Shown one piece after another: positions 29,901 through 37,943 of a stretch of DNA of 64,000 nt. The notes below the pieces were generated by a model, which ran no database searches, had not been told where the DNA came from, and saw only the letters and a program-made list of their open reading frames with translations. The position numbers and the translations under genes were made by a program. The number at the start of each line of letters is the position of its first letter. Within the stretch, counting starts at the first letter, position 1. Source of the stretch: Burkholderiales bacterium (lineage in GTDB: Bacteria; Pseudomonadota; Gammaproteobacteria; Burkholderiales; Burkholderiaceae_C); NCBI GenBank assembly GCA_021732385.1, contig JAKFVA010000026.1, positions 1-64,000 on the forward strand, given 5' to 3'.

Positions 29901-30026
29901 AAATAGGGCGTTTTCAGGCAAATCCGCAGTGGCGGCCTCGGGCGGCACTGCGCTGGTTTGAGGCGTTGGCTGGGCGGTTGCCGCTGTCACCGGTTTTTTG
30001 GCAGCGCCCTTTTTTTTGTCAGTCAT
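26979..30026 (-). CDS. CheB-CheR-coiled coil-PAS fusion protein
   Basis: 1015 residues. Domain order: Ala/Pro leader (1-38); CheB methylesterase with the triad S50 (GASAGG), H79 (VVQHLS) and D171 (GTGSDGTQG); CheR methyltransferase (~245-515, SAM loop VAGCSTGEEAYSIA at ~347-360); a variable linker; a long heptad coiled coil (~697-770) of EEL/NEE repeats; and two PAS domains to the C-terminus. There is no CheB receiver domain. No chemoreceptor, CheA or CheW gene is adjacent, so it probably acts in a regulatory pathway of its own, with the kinase encoded next. Translationally coupled on both sides by ATGA overlaps. Confidence 0.94.
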   Translation of the reverse strand: MTDKKKGAAKKPVTAATAQPTPQTSAVPPEAATADLPENALFPIVGIGASAGGLAAFEAFFSAMPSGSGSGIAFIVVQHLSPDHKSILTELIQRYTRMQVYEVEDGMVVEANCTYIIPPNHDMAFLNGSLQLLEPGAPRGHRCPVDFFFRSLAHEQRARAIGIVLSGTGSDGTQGVRAIKAEGGMVMAQSSESTQFDGMPRNAIATGLVDFVLAPADMPAQLLSYIGFAFNNANAVGSAPGLRVDDALKKVFVLLRSQTGHDFSQYKQNTIIRRVERRMAVNQIEQVDEYVQYLRKNPTEVEALFRDLLIGVTHFFRDTEPFDALQEEAVVRLLSNKPPGTTIRVWVAGCSTGEEAYSIAILLQERMSALKTNFKLVIFATDIDSRAIEHARAGIYPASICSDVSPERLARFFTEEPGGEFFRINKLIRDMLVFSEQNVIKDAPFSKLDLISCRNLLIYMGPELHKKLIPLFHYALNPGGVLFLGTSESIGDHLDLFSTVNRGAKLYQRKDDGGPQRLSLSRFLPPFKRSESTHRAATKVAGDSVESLRELTERTLLQQYAPAGALVNERGDILYLQGRTGQYLEPAPGEAGLNILKMARQGLRPGLTTALHKAVAKREAVLVAGLRVKTNGDFSLVDLKVQPVAADASEQALFLVVLQPSPQAEQAAAAAAVGKAAGKVADGPPPDAGAHTTNAQITALKQELRDKEEYLQTTTEELETSNEELKSANEEMQSINEEMQSTNEELETSKEELQSVNEELATVNTELQGKVSGLSQANNDMNNLLAGTGVGTIFVNHQLHIQRFTPAATQVINLIATDVGRPVGHITANLVGYHQLVEDVQQVLDTLIPKEVEVQTKLGKWFVLRIRPYRTLENVIDGAVITFFDISDMKMAREVLLEAETLRRMAAVMTDSRDAILVQNLDGKILCWNPGATRLYGWSEAEALSMNIRELIPQAGQAQALAVVAQLSQAAVLQPYQMERKTKDGRLLHVWLMATALADQSGQVYAIATTERASA

Positions 30027-30775
30027 AAATGGTTTTTGTAAATCGGGGCCAACGGTGGTCCGCCCTGCGGCTGGGCCTGCAAACGCACATACTCTTTTTT
30101 AACTACGCCATAGCACTCGCACACCCGTTGCTCGAGCTGGGCCCGGTCAAGAATGGTGATGCGCCCGCGCACGTAATGAATCAGGCCCGCTGCTTGCAGC
30201 CGCCCGGCGGCTTCGGTAACGCCTTCACGGCGCACGCCCAGCATGTTGGCAATCAACTCTTGCGTCATGTGCAGTTCATTACCGGGCAAACGGTCCATGC
30301 TGAGCAGCAGCCAGCGGCACAGTTGTTGGTCAATTGAGTGGTGACGGTTGCACACGGCAGTTTGGGCAATTTGCGTCAGCAGCGCCTGGGTGTAGCGCAG
30401 CACCAGCACCTGCAAGGCACCGCCTTGCGAAAATTCTGCCAGTGCCAACGGCGCTCTCAGGCGGTAGCCGGTGCTTGCGCTTTGCACCACCGCGCGGCTG
30501 GTGGTGTGATTGCCGCCCATGAACACCGAGATGCCGACCATGCCTTCGTGCCCGGTGACCGCAATTTCCGTTGATGCGCCAGCCAGCGTCACGTAAAGCA
30601 GTGAAACAATACCGCTGGTCGGGAAATACACATGGCGCATTGAGTCGCCCGCCTCATACAGCGCCCAGCCCAGTGGCAGGGTAATGGGCTCCAAAGCGGG
30701 CAAAAGCCGCTGGTAGTCGGCGTCGGGCAGGGTGGCTAGAAGCCGGTTTTGTCTGGGGCTGGCGGGGCTGGACAT
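30023..30775 (-). CDS. Crp/Fnr-family transcription regulator
   Basis: 250 residues from ATG 30775 (MSSPASPRQNRLLATLPDADYQ). An upstream in-frame ATG at 30850 adds a hydrophobic leader and is less likely. A cyclic-nucleotide-type beta barrel (~20-140; FPTSGIVSLLYVTLAGASTEIAVTGHEGMVGI) is followed by a dimer helix and a winged HTH (ELIANMLGVRREGVTEAAGRLQAAG, ~185-210). No Fnr [4Fe-4S] cysteine set is seen. First gene of a three-gene operon with the CheB-CheR fusion and the hybrid kinase, so it may regulate or be regulated by that pathway. Confidence 0.9.
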   Translation of the reverse strand: MSSPASPRQNRLLATLPDADYQRLLPALEPITLPLGWALYEAGDSMRHVYFPTSGIVSLLYVTLAGASTEIAVTGHEGMVGISVFMGGNHTTSRAVVQSASTGYRLRAPLALAEFSQGGALQVLVLRYTQALLTQIAQTAVCNRHHSIDQQLCRWLLLSMDRLPGNELHMTQELIANMLGVRREGVTEAAGRLQAAGLIHYVRGRITILDRAQLEQRVCECYGVVKKEYVRLQAQPQGGPPLAPIYKNHL

Positions 30776-30904
30776 GGCTGTTACCTCACTGCGGCAAAAA
30801 ACGCTAGCAAATAGAGGCAGGCCTAGGCCAAGCCAACGCAACAGACTCATTATTGTGCTGATTGGCCCGAATTGCTTGGTAATTTAACCAAAAAGGCGTT
30901 TTAT

Positions 30905-30990
30905 TGCTATAAAAAATATAGTAAAAATTGATAGCTGTACCCGCACGTCTTTGTTGGTCTAGGGGCTTATTTAAGCCTTAAAAAATGCCT
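30905..30990 (+). repeat. Dispersed intergenic repeat, copy 2
   Basis: Plus-strand copy of the element also found at 6869-6951: TGCTATAAAAAATATAGT, then TTGATAGCTGTACCCGCACG, TTGTTGG, and a terminal TTAAAAAATGCC. It lies between a metallo-beta-lactamase gene and the Crp/Fnr operon, in a 303-bp gap that holds only this copy and the tandem tract after it. Confidence 0.6.
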
Positions 30991-31007
30991 GATTTTTCAG
31001 ATTTTTG

Positions 31008-31066
31008 GCGTTTTTAAGCGTTTCGCGTCATTTCAGTGCGTTTTAGGGCATTTCGGGGCGTTTTTG
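31008..31066 (+). repeat. Degenerate tandem GCGTTTT-like tract
   Basis: Six near-repeats of roughly ten bases of the form GCGTTTT or GGCATTTC follow each other directly (GCGTTTTTAA, GCGTTTCGC, GTGCGTTTTAG, GGCATTTCG and variants). They lie just past the stop of the metallo-beta-lactamase gene on the minus strand. Could be a decayed repeat or a terminator-like region; no clean hairpin is visible. Confidence 0.4.
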
Positions 31067-31078
31067 ACCCGCCAAGCC

Positions 31079-32020
31079 TTAGATATTGACCAAATCGGCT
31101 TGTTGGCGCTCCAGGGCGCCAGCCGCCGCCAGCTCGTCAATGAGCTGGCTCAGCCATTGCGCGCGTGGCTCCAGCGCAAAAAAGCGCCGGTGCACCAGCT
31201 CGAAATAGGGCGTGGACTGTGCCCAGGCCAGCAGGTGCGCGGCGGGTGTGCGCTGCCATTCCAGCAGCTTGAACTTGAGCAGCACCTTGGCGGCATGCCG
31301 GGCGTGTTTGAGCGGATTGGAGGCAAATTGCGCCAGCCGCGTGTGGGCGCGTGCCAGTGCGCCGTCAACTGCCATGCCGCCGCTGAATACGGGGCCGTGG
31401 CCGGGCACCACCAGCAGCGGGCGCAACGAGGCAATCAAATCCAGCGTGTCGGCCACGGCGTCAAAGGCGCGCTCGCCTTCAATCTCGGGGAAGATTACGC
31501 CAAAGCCGTTTTCCCACAGCGCGTCTGCCGATAGCAGGCAACGCGACTGCGGCTCAAAGAAAATTACCGAATGCGGGTCGTGTCCGGGGGCGGCGTGAAT
31601 TTGCCAGGCCAGGCCACCCAGCGTAATGCTGGTGCCGGGCTGAAGCAGCGCATCAAAGCGAAACGGTGGGCATTGCTGGCCCGTGGCCTCGTAGAACAGC
31701 GCCGCCGGGTTCCATGGCAGCACATGAGCGGCCTGGCCAGGCGGGATATGGGTTTGTGCCTGGGGGTAGGCCGCTTGCAGCGCGGCGTTGCCGCCGCAGT
31801 GGTCGCTGTGCAAATGGCTGTTCAGCAGGGCATTGAGCGGGCGGCCCTGCAACTGCGCCTGCACCAGCGCCACGGTTTGCGCGGCGTGGCTGGCATAGCC
31901 AGTGTCAATGACGGCGGTGTCGTGCTGGCCCTGAATCACAATGTTGTTGGACGACAGCCAGCCGCGCTCCAGCACACGCACGCCGGGCGGCAACTGCCCC
32001 GCCTGCAAATGGCTCGTCAT
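31079..32020 (-). CDS. Metallo-beta-lactamase-fold hydrolase
   Basis: 313 residues. The zinc motif LNSHLHSDHCGG (~residues 66-77) and the later ligands in AAPGHDPHS, SADALW and VVPGHGP place it in the MBL superfamily of thiolester/ether hydrolases. No signal peptide, so probably cytoplasmic. The substrate cannot be assigned. It lies 12 bp downstream of an acyl-CoA ligase on the same strand, suggesting one operon and possibly a hydrolase acting on a related ester. Confidence 0.88.
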   Translation of the reverse strand: MTSHLQAGQLPPGVRVLERGWLSSNNIVIQGQHDTAVIDTGYASHAAQTVALVQAQLQGRPLNALLNSHLHSDHCGGNAALQAAYPQAQTHIPPGQAAHVLPWNPAALFYEATGQQCPPFRFDALLQPGTSITLGGLAWQIHAAPGHDPHSVIFFEPQSRCLLSADALWENGFGVIFPEIEGERAFDAVADTLDLIASLRPLLVVPGHGPVFSGGMAVDGALARAHTRLAQFASNPLKHARHAAKVLLKFKLLEWQRTPAAHLLAWAQSTPYFELVHRRFFALEPRAQWLSQLIDELAAAGALERQQADLVNI

Positions 32021-32032
32021 GCCGGGTGGCCC

Positions 32033-33739
32033 CTACGCCTGGCGCAGCTCGCGCCGCAAAATTTTGCCCACGTTGCTCTTGGGCAGGTCGTCGCGAAATT
32101 CAATGTATTTGGGGCGCTTGTAGCCGGTCAGGTTGTGCTGGCAGAACTTGGCTACCTCGTCCTCGGTCAGCATGCTGTTTTCACGCACCACAAAGACTTT
32201 GATGGCCTCGCCCTGGCTGGCGTCGGGCACGCCGATAGCCGCGCATTCAACCACGCCGGGGCAGGTGGAGATGACGTTCTCCAGCTCATTGGGGAAGACA
32301 TTGAAGCCACTGACCAGAATCATGTCTTTCTTGCGGTCGACAATTTTGATGAAGCCCTGCGCGTCCATCAGGCCAATGTCGCCGGTGCGCATATAGCCGT
32401 CGGGGGTGAAAGCGTTGCGGGTTTCTTCCGGCTGGTTGTAGTAGCCGGTCATGACGTTGGGGCCCTTGATGCAGATCTCGCCCGATTCGCCTTGCGGTTG
32501 CGATTGCCCGGCATCATCTTTGATGGCGATGTCGATGCCCGGCAGGGGCAGGCCGATGTTGCCACTGAAACTGCTGGCGGTGACCGGGTTGTTGGTGCCA
32601 ATGGCGCAGGTCTCGCTCATGCCCCAGCCTTCAATCATGGTGCTGCCAGTGGCTTCTTGCCAGTGCTTGGCCGTACCGCTGGAGGCCGCCATACCGCCGG
32701 CTTGCGAGACACACAGACTCGAGCAGTCCACGGTTTTGAACTGCGGGTGTTGCAGCAGCGCGTTGAACAGCGTGTTGACAGCGGGCAGCAAATGAAACGG
32801 CCGTTTTTTCAGCACATTGATAAAGCCGCCAATGTCGCGCGGGTTAGGTACCAGCGTGGTGTGCGCGCCCCAGCGGATGGTCAGCAGGCACAGGGTGAGC
32901 GCAAAAATATGGTACAGCGGCAGCGCAGAAATGCTGTTGACGTCATGCACCTGGGCAATGCCTTTGCCCTCGCGCTTGACAGCGGGCGTAAACCAGGCCT
33001 CGGCTTGTAGCACGGCGGCCACAATATTGCGGTGGGTCAGCACCGCGCCTTTGGACAGGCCGGTGGTGCCGCCGGTGTATTGCAAAAAGGCAATTGAATC
33101 CAGCGTGGTTTGCGCGGGCTTGAGCGTCAGGTGGCTGCCTTCAGCCAGCGCTTGCGCAAACAGTGTGACGCTGCGCCCATTGGTCAGTGGCAACTTGTAG
33201 GCGGGTACCAGCTTGGCGAGGTGGCGCACGGCAAATGTCATCCATTTGCCGTACCAAAACCCCAGCATGTCGCCAAACGAGGCCACCACCACATGCGCCA
33301 TGGCAGCGTCAACCTGCGGGTCCTGCAGCGCCTCTTCAAAGGTGTGGCAAAAATTTTCCAGAATCACAATTGCGGTGGCACCGGAGTCTTTGAGTTGGTG
33401 CTTGAGTTCGCGCGGCGTGTACAACGGGTTGACGTTCACGCAGGTGTAGCCCGCACGCAAGATGCCCGCCATGGTGACCGGGAATTGCGGCACATTGGGC
33501 AGCATGATGGCCACTTTGGCCCCGGGTGCCAAGCCACGGCTTTGCAGCCAGGCGCCAATGGCGGCAGAGGCATCATCGAGCTCGCCATAGCGCATCCACT
33601 GGTCCATACAGACTGAAAAGGGGCGCTGCGCGTTCTGGCGAAAAGACGCCTCCAGCATTTGCCCGACCGACTGAAATGCCTCCGGTTGCACACTGTGCGG
33701 CACGCCGCTGGGGTAACTGCTGAGCCAGGCTGAGTTCAT
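32033..33739 (-). CDS. fadD: Long-chain fatty acyl-CoA ligase
   Basis: 568 residues from ATG 33739 (MNSAWLSSYPSGVPHSV); an ATG 15 codons upstream is possible. It activates fatty acids to acyl-CoA through an acyl-adenylate. The P-loop-like AMP motif YTGGTTGLSKGAVLTH, the adenylate motif GWGMSETCAIG, the hinge GYMRTGDIG, and the catalytic lysine at the end (LPKSNVGKILRREL) are all present. FadD-like rather than AcsA-like by length and motif wording. Co-directional with the MBL gene downstream. Confidence 0.93.
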   Translation of the reverse strand: MNSAWLSSYPSGVPHSVQPEAFQSVGQMLEASFRQNAQRPFSVCMDQWMRYGELDDASAAIGAWLQSRGLAPGAKVAIMLPNVPQFPVTMAGILRAGYTCVNVNPLYTPRELKHQLKDSGATAIVILENFCHTFEEALQDPQVDAAMAHVVVASFGDMLGFWYGKWMTFAVRHLAKLVPAYKLPLTNGRSVTLFAQALAEGSHLTLKPAQTTLDSIAFLQYTGGTTGLSKGAVLTHRNIVAAVLQAEAWFTPAVKREGKGIAQVHDVNSISALPLYHIFALTLCLLTIRWGAHTTLVPNPRDIGGFINVLKKRPFHLLPAVNTLFNALLQHPQFKTVDCSSLCVSQAGGMAASSGTAKHWQEATGSTMIEGWGMSETCAIGTNNPVTASSFSGNIGLPLPGIDIAIKDDAGQSQPQGESGEICIKGPNVMTGYYNQPEETRNAFTPDGYMRTGDIGLMDAQGFIKIVDRKKDMILVSGFNVFPNELENVISTCPGVVECAAIGVPDASQGEAIKVFVVRENSMLTEDEVAKFCQHNLTGYKRPKYIEFRDDLPKSNVGKILRRELRQA

Positions 33740-33811
33740 GGGCGCTTTCTTCGAGTGCTGGAAATGTCGCGATTGTGATGCCACCCGCGGCGGCGCGCCA
33801 TCGGAGTTGTC

Positions 33812-34540
33812 CTAGGACAAAAGCGTCACGCAAGTGACTTCAGAGTCGTCAAACAAGCTGGTGATAAAGGCTGATTCACGAGTTTGGATTGTCGCCAGGA
33901 AATCCGCCACGCCGCTGGGGTGCTTGGCAATTTTTGCAAACGCGTCAAAACCCGCCTCTAGAAAACGCTGTAGGTCAGACAGGCCAGCCGCTGCTGCCGG
34001 GCCGCGCATCATCAAGAGCATTAAGCGCAGGCCAGGGGTGCGCGCCAGTTGCCCTAGCTGCTGGCCCAGGGCCATGACGCTGGCGAGTTGACGCTGGCGC
34101 TGTTCGCGAGCGCCAGTAGCGCGCCAGGCGTGCAGGTAAACCAGCGCGGCGGGTAAAGGCGGGGTGGCTGCAGGCAGCGCAAGCATGGCGTGGGCCATGG
34201 CAAAGTCGAGTTGCTCGGTCAGCAGGTGCAAATCGGCCAACGCCTGGGTGACATTCACGACGCTCTGGGGGAACAGCTTTTCCACGGTATCGGCGATGCG
34301 GGCAAATTGCCGGTCGCGCAGGCTGAAGTCTTTGTCCGCATACAGCTCGGTTAAAAAAAACTGGGCGGCGCTGCTGAAAAGGGGGTTGTCCAGCAGGTCA
34401 CGGTAAACACGGGCAAAGCGTCGGGCTTGGCGTTGTTTGGTGTGCTGCAAAGCCGCTTGCAGGCTGGGGTCGGCCAGGCTGGCCTGGCGCAGTGCCATGA
34501 CCTGGTCGATAGCGAGCCGAATCAAATGCGTGCTTTGCAT
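33812..34540 (-). CDS. Hypothetical protein with FFLxELY motif
   Basis: 242 residues, all predicted helical, no signal peptide or membrane segment. The pattern SSAAQFFLTELYADKDFSLRDRQFARI matches a conserved hypothetical family found in gammaproteobacteria and betaproteobacteria; I do not know its function. Divergent from the twin-arginine small subunit gene with only 69 bp between the starts. Located directly upstream of the acyl-CoA ligase, on the same strand. Confidence 0.8.
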   Translation of the reverse strand: MQSTHLIRLAIDQVMALRQASLADPSLQAALQHTKQRQARRFARVYRDLLDNPLFSSAAQFFLTELYADKDFSLRDRQFARIADTVEKLFPQSVVNVTQALADLHLLTEQLDFAMAHAMLALPAATPPLPAALVYLHAWRATGAREQRQRQLASVMALGQQLGQLARTPGLRLMLLMMRGPAAAAGLSDLQRFLEAGFDAFAKIAKHPSGVADFLATIQTRESAFITSLFDDSEVTCVTLLS

Positions 34541-34609
34541 GCCCTAACCATACACCGCCCTAGGCGCGGGGCTCTACCGCCAGCAGGTGCCGCATGCCAT
34601 AGTGCGGCC

Positions 34610-35116
34610 ATGCAAAGAAGGAATTTATTGCGCTTGGGGCTGGCGTCGGCGGCCCTGTTTTCTTTGGCGGGCTGGGTGGTCGTCAATGTCCAGCCAGGTT
34701 GGCATAACGGCCGTTTGAGCAGTCAGGCGCGAACGGTGTTTTCAGCCTTGGCGCTTGGTCTGCTTGACGGCACGCTACCCGCCGAATCCCGCAATAGAGC
34801 GCTGGCCATGCAAGGCTTGCTGGAACGGCTGGATGGCCTTATCAGTGGGCTGCCTGAACACGCCCAGGCAGAGCTTTCGCAGCTGTTGACACTGCTGTCG
34901 AGCAGCGCGGGGCGCATAGCCCTGTGCGGCCTCAAGCCTGACTGGCCGCAAGCCGATGTACCCACGCTGCAAGCTGCCTTGCAGGGCATGCGCAGCTCCC
35001 GCATCAGCCTGCGTCAACAGGCCTACCATGCGCTGCATGACTTGGTGGGTGGCGCGTATTTTTCTGATGCCAGTACCTGGCCATTGATGGGCTACCCAGG
35101 CCCCCCGAGGGTGTGA
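34610..35116 (+). CDS. Small subunit of a GMC-type dehydrogenase, Tat-exported candidate
   Basis: 168 residues from ATG 34610. The N-terminus is MQRRNLLRLG followed by a hydrophobic stretch (LASAALFSLAGWVVV), a twin-arginine-like signal (RRNLL rather than the strict RRxFLK). The remainder resembles the helical gluconate-2-dehydrogenase subunit-3 type of small subunits (ARTVFSALALGLLDGTLP, then GLPEHAQAELSQLLTLLSS). The partner is the flavoenzyme gene that starts 5 bp later. In known cases the small subunit escorts the folded flavoprotein across the membrane. Confidence 0.72.
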   Translation: MQRRNLLRLGLASAALFSLAGWVVVNVQPGWHNGRLSSQARTVFSALALGLLDGTLPAESRNRALAMQGLLERLDGLISGLPEHAQAELSQLLTLLSSSAGRIALCGLKPDWPQADVPTLQAALQGMRSSRISLRQQAYHALHDLVGGAYFSDASTWPLMGYPGPPRV

Positions 35117-35120
35117 TTTG

Positions 35121-36761
35121 ATGGCGGCTGCTATGGCAATTCCTGTTTTGAACTCTGTCACCGACCCCATTCGTGAGGGCTTGGCGCGCGGCTGGCGCGT
35201 GTACGGTGGTAGCCTGGCCGTTGCGCCTGAGAAAATTACTTGTGATGTGGCCATTATTGGCAGCGGCGCAGGCGCAGGCATCACGGCCGAGTTGCTCACT
35301 AAAGCCGGTTTGAGCGTGGTGCTGATTGAGGAAGGGCCGCTTAAAAGCAGCAGCGATTTCAATCAACTTGAAGCGCAAGCCTACCCCACGCTGTACCAGG
35401 AGAGCGCGGCGCGCAAAACGCAGGACAAAGCCATCAATATCCTGCAAGGCCGCTGCGTTGGGGGTTCCACCACCGTCAACTGGACCAGCTCATTTCGCAC
35501 GCCCGAACCCACCCTTGATTATTGGCAGCGCGAGTTTGGTCTGACAGACTTCACGACTGCCGCGCTGGCCCCCTATTTTCTGCAGGCTGAGCAACGCCTG
35601 GGCATCTCGCCCTGGCTGACGCCGCCAAACGAAAACAACGATTTGTTGCGGCGTGGCGCGGCCCGGCTGGGTATTCCGGCAGCGGCGATTGCGCGCAACG
35701 TCAAGGGCTGCTGGAATCTGGGTTCGTGCGGGCTTGGTTGCCCCACCAACGCCAAGCAGTCGATGCTGGTGACCACCATTCCAGCCGCGCTGGATGCAGG
35801 CGCCACGCTGCTGGTGCAAACGCGCGCCGAGCGGCTGACGCTGGTTAATGGCCATGTTGCTGCGCTGCATGCCCTGCCGGTGGCGCTCAATGGTGCGGTG
35901 CCAGCGCAGGCCAAGCCGATTCAAGTCGTGGCCAAACACTATGTGCTTGCAGCGGGCGCTATCAACTCCCCAGCGGTGTTATTGCGTTCGCGAGCGCCTG
36001 ATCCGCATGGCGTGCTAGGTCGGCGCACATTTTTGCATCCGGTAGTGATGTCGGCGGCGCTCATGCCGCAAAAGGTTGAGGGTTGGCAGGGCGCGCCGCA
36101 GACCCTGTATACCGATCATTTTCTAGAAACCCAGCCAATCGATGGGGCCATCGGCTACAAGCTGGAAGCGCCGCCGCTGCATCCTGTGATTTTCTCTTCC
36201 ACGGTGTCCGGCTTTGGCGAACCGCAAGCCAATTTGCTCAAACAGTTTGCCCACACCCATGTGTTGCTGGCGTTACTGCGCGATGGTTTTCATGCGCAAG
36301 CCGTGGGGGGACGCGTGGGCCTGCGCGCAGACGGTTCGCCTGTGCTCGACTACCCCTTGAGCGATTTTGTGATGGACGGTGCACGCCGCGCCCTGCTCAG
36401 CATGGCCGAAATCCAGTTTGCAGCTGGCGCGCGCGAGGTGCTGCCGGTGCATGAAATGGCGCAGCCCTATGCCTCGTGGGCGCAAGCCAAGGCGGCTATT
36501 GCCGCGCTGGAGATGAAGCCACTGCTCACCAAGGTGGTCAGCGCGCATGTCATGGGCGGCTGCGGCATGGCCGCCAGCGCCAAGCGTGGCGTGACGCGGC
36601 CTGACGGCCAGCACTGGCAAATTGCCAACCTTAGCGTGCATGACGGTTCGTTGTTCCCCACCAGCATTGGTGCCAATCCGCAGTTGTCCATTTATGGCGT
36701 GGTTAACTGCTTGGCGCAGGCGCTGGCGGAGCGCCTGGGCGGCCGCAGCGTGAAGCTTTGA
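35121..36761 (+). CDS. GMC-family FAD-dependent oxidoreductase
   Basis: 546 residues from ATG 35121. The FAD-binding Rossmann motif IIGSGAGAGITAELLTKAG starts at ~residue 47; GRCVGGSTTVNW is the second FAD segment and the C-terminal end has VSAHVMGGCGMAAS and HDGSLFPTSIGANPQLSIYG, with the active-site His region of GMC oxidoreductases. A cysteine cluster (CWNLGSCGLGCPTNAKQS) is typical of the long-chain alcohol/choline-like subfamily with possible heme or Fe-S partners. Lacks its own signal. Adjacent small subunit and lipase genes suggest an alcohol derived from lipids as substrate. Confidence 0.9.
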   Translation: MAAAMAIPVLNSVTDPIREGLARGWRVYGGSLAVAPEKITCDVAIIGSGAGAGITAELLTKAGLSVVLIEEGPLKSSSDFNQLEAQAYPTLYQESAARKTQDKAINILQGRCVGGSTTVNWTSSFRTPEPTLDYWQREFGLTDFTTAALAPYFLQAEQRLGISPWLTPPNENNDLLRRGAARLGIPAAAIARNVKGCWNLGSCGLGCPTNAKQSMLVTTIPAALDAGATLLVQTRAERLTLVNGHVAALHALPVALNGAVPAQAKPIQVVAKHYVLAAGAINSPAVLLRSRAPDPHGVLGRRTFLHPVVMSAALMPQKVEGWQGAPQTLYTDHFLETQPIDGAIGYKLEAPPLHPVIFSSTVSGFGEPQANLLKQFAHTHVLLALLRDGFHAQAVGGRVGLRADGSPVLDYPLSDFVMDGARRALLSMAEIQFAAGAREVLPVHEMAQPYASWAQAKAAIAALEMKPLLTKVVSAHVMGGCGMAASAKRGVTRPDGQHWQIANLSVHDGSLFPTSIGANPQLSIYGVVNCLAQALAERLGGRSVKL

Positions 36762-37768
36762 GCCAAGGCACCAATACGCCTGGCGCATTGGCTCGCTTGC
36801 AGCAAGCCATGGTGTTGGGGGTGTTGACGCTGGCCGGTGGTTGCTGGCTGCTGCTTGAGCCGTATTCGCCGCTTGGGGCTGCACTGTGCAGCTTGGTGAT
36901 TTTGATGGCGTATGTGCCCGTATTGGCGCTGGAATTTTTCTGGGCTTACCGGGTAAACCGGCATGACCGGGTAGCGCGCGCCTCTGGCGCAGTTGTACTG
37001 CGGGGCTGGCTGAGTGAAATACGCACCACGCCGCAGGTGTTTGGCTGGCGCCAGCCATTTCGCAGCCAAATGGTGCCCGACACCGACCTCTGCGACTGGC
37101 CCACAACCAGCACTGGCGCAAACACAAAAATCAAGTCTGCACGCTGCGGCGTGATTTTGATCCACGGCTTTTTTTGTAATCGGGGTATTTGGACACCATG
37201 GCTTGGGCCACTGCAAGCCGCGGGTCACCCGTTTATGGCGCTCAATTTGCATCCCGCTTTTGCGGGCATTGACGATTACGTGCCTTTGATAGACGCCGCT
37301 GTGCAGCGCATGACGCAAGCTACCGGCCAGCCGCCTGTGCTGGTGTGCCACAGCATGGGCGGTCTGGCCGCGCGTGCCTGGCGGCGAGCCGTGATGCCAG
37401 GCACGTGCGCCAACGAACACCAGATACGGCACATCATCACTATTGGCACGCCGCACCATGGCACGGTAGCGGCCCGCTTTGGCCAGGCACCCAATGCGCG
37501 GCAGATGCGGGTAGGCAACCCCTGGTTGGCGCAGCTGGCGCGTGATGAGGCGGCAATGGCGGCTGATGCGCCGCCCTACGCTGTATTTACCTGCTGGTAT
37601 TCCAACACCGACAACATCGTGTTCCCTGCTTCCAGCGCCACTTTGCCGGGGGCGGCCAATCACATGATGGCGGGGTGTGGCCATGTGGATCTGGCCTTGG
37701 AGCCGGAGGTGATGGCGCACACGCTGGCTCTGCTTAACAAGTTGTCAGCCAGCGCAATCAAAGATTAA
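36758..37768 (+). CDS. Membrane-anchored alpha/beta-hydrolase (lipase-like)
   Basis: 336 residues starting with a TTG at 36758 that overlaps the GMC stop (TTGA). Two membrane helices at ~18-60 lead a domain with an alpha/beta-hydrolase core: oxyanion-hole block LIHGFFCNRGIW (~133-144), nucleophile elbow VCHSMGGLAAR (Ser ~195), and the histidine region MMAGCGHVDL. The motif CHSMGG replaces the more usual GHSMGG. No lid is evident; substrate is unknown but lipid esters are likely. Confidence 0.85.
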   Translation: MSQGTNTPGALARLQQAMVLGVLTLAGGCWLLLEPYSPLGAALCSLVILMAYVPVLALEFFWAYRVNRHDRVARASGAVVLRGWLSEIRTTPQVFGWRQPFRSQMVPDTDLCDWPTTSTGANTKIKSARCGVILIHGFFCNRGIWTPWLGPLQAAGHPFMALNLHPAFAGIDDYVPLIDAAVQRMTQATGQPPVLVCHSMGGLAARAWRRAVMPGTCANEHQIRHIITIGTPHHGTVAARFGQAPNARQMRVGNPWLAQLARDEAAMAADAPPYAVFTCWYSNTDNIVFPASSATLPGAANHMMAGCGHVDLALEPEVMAHTLALLNKLSASAIKD

Positions 37769-37943
37769 AAACCCTGGTGGCAGCTTATAAATTGCCCTTG
37801 AATAAATTATTTTGATAGCGTCGCATCCTTAGCTGGGAAGGGCAAAAGCACAATGAGAGCCCATAAATGGATGGGCCCGCCTAAACCTCCAATTTTGTCT
37901 GAATAGGGCTTGCTTAATCAGGGAAAACCCTTACATTTAAGCC

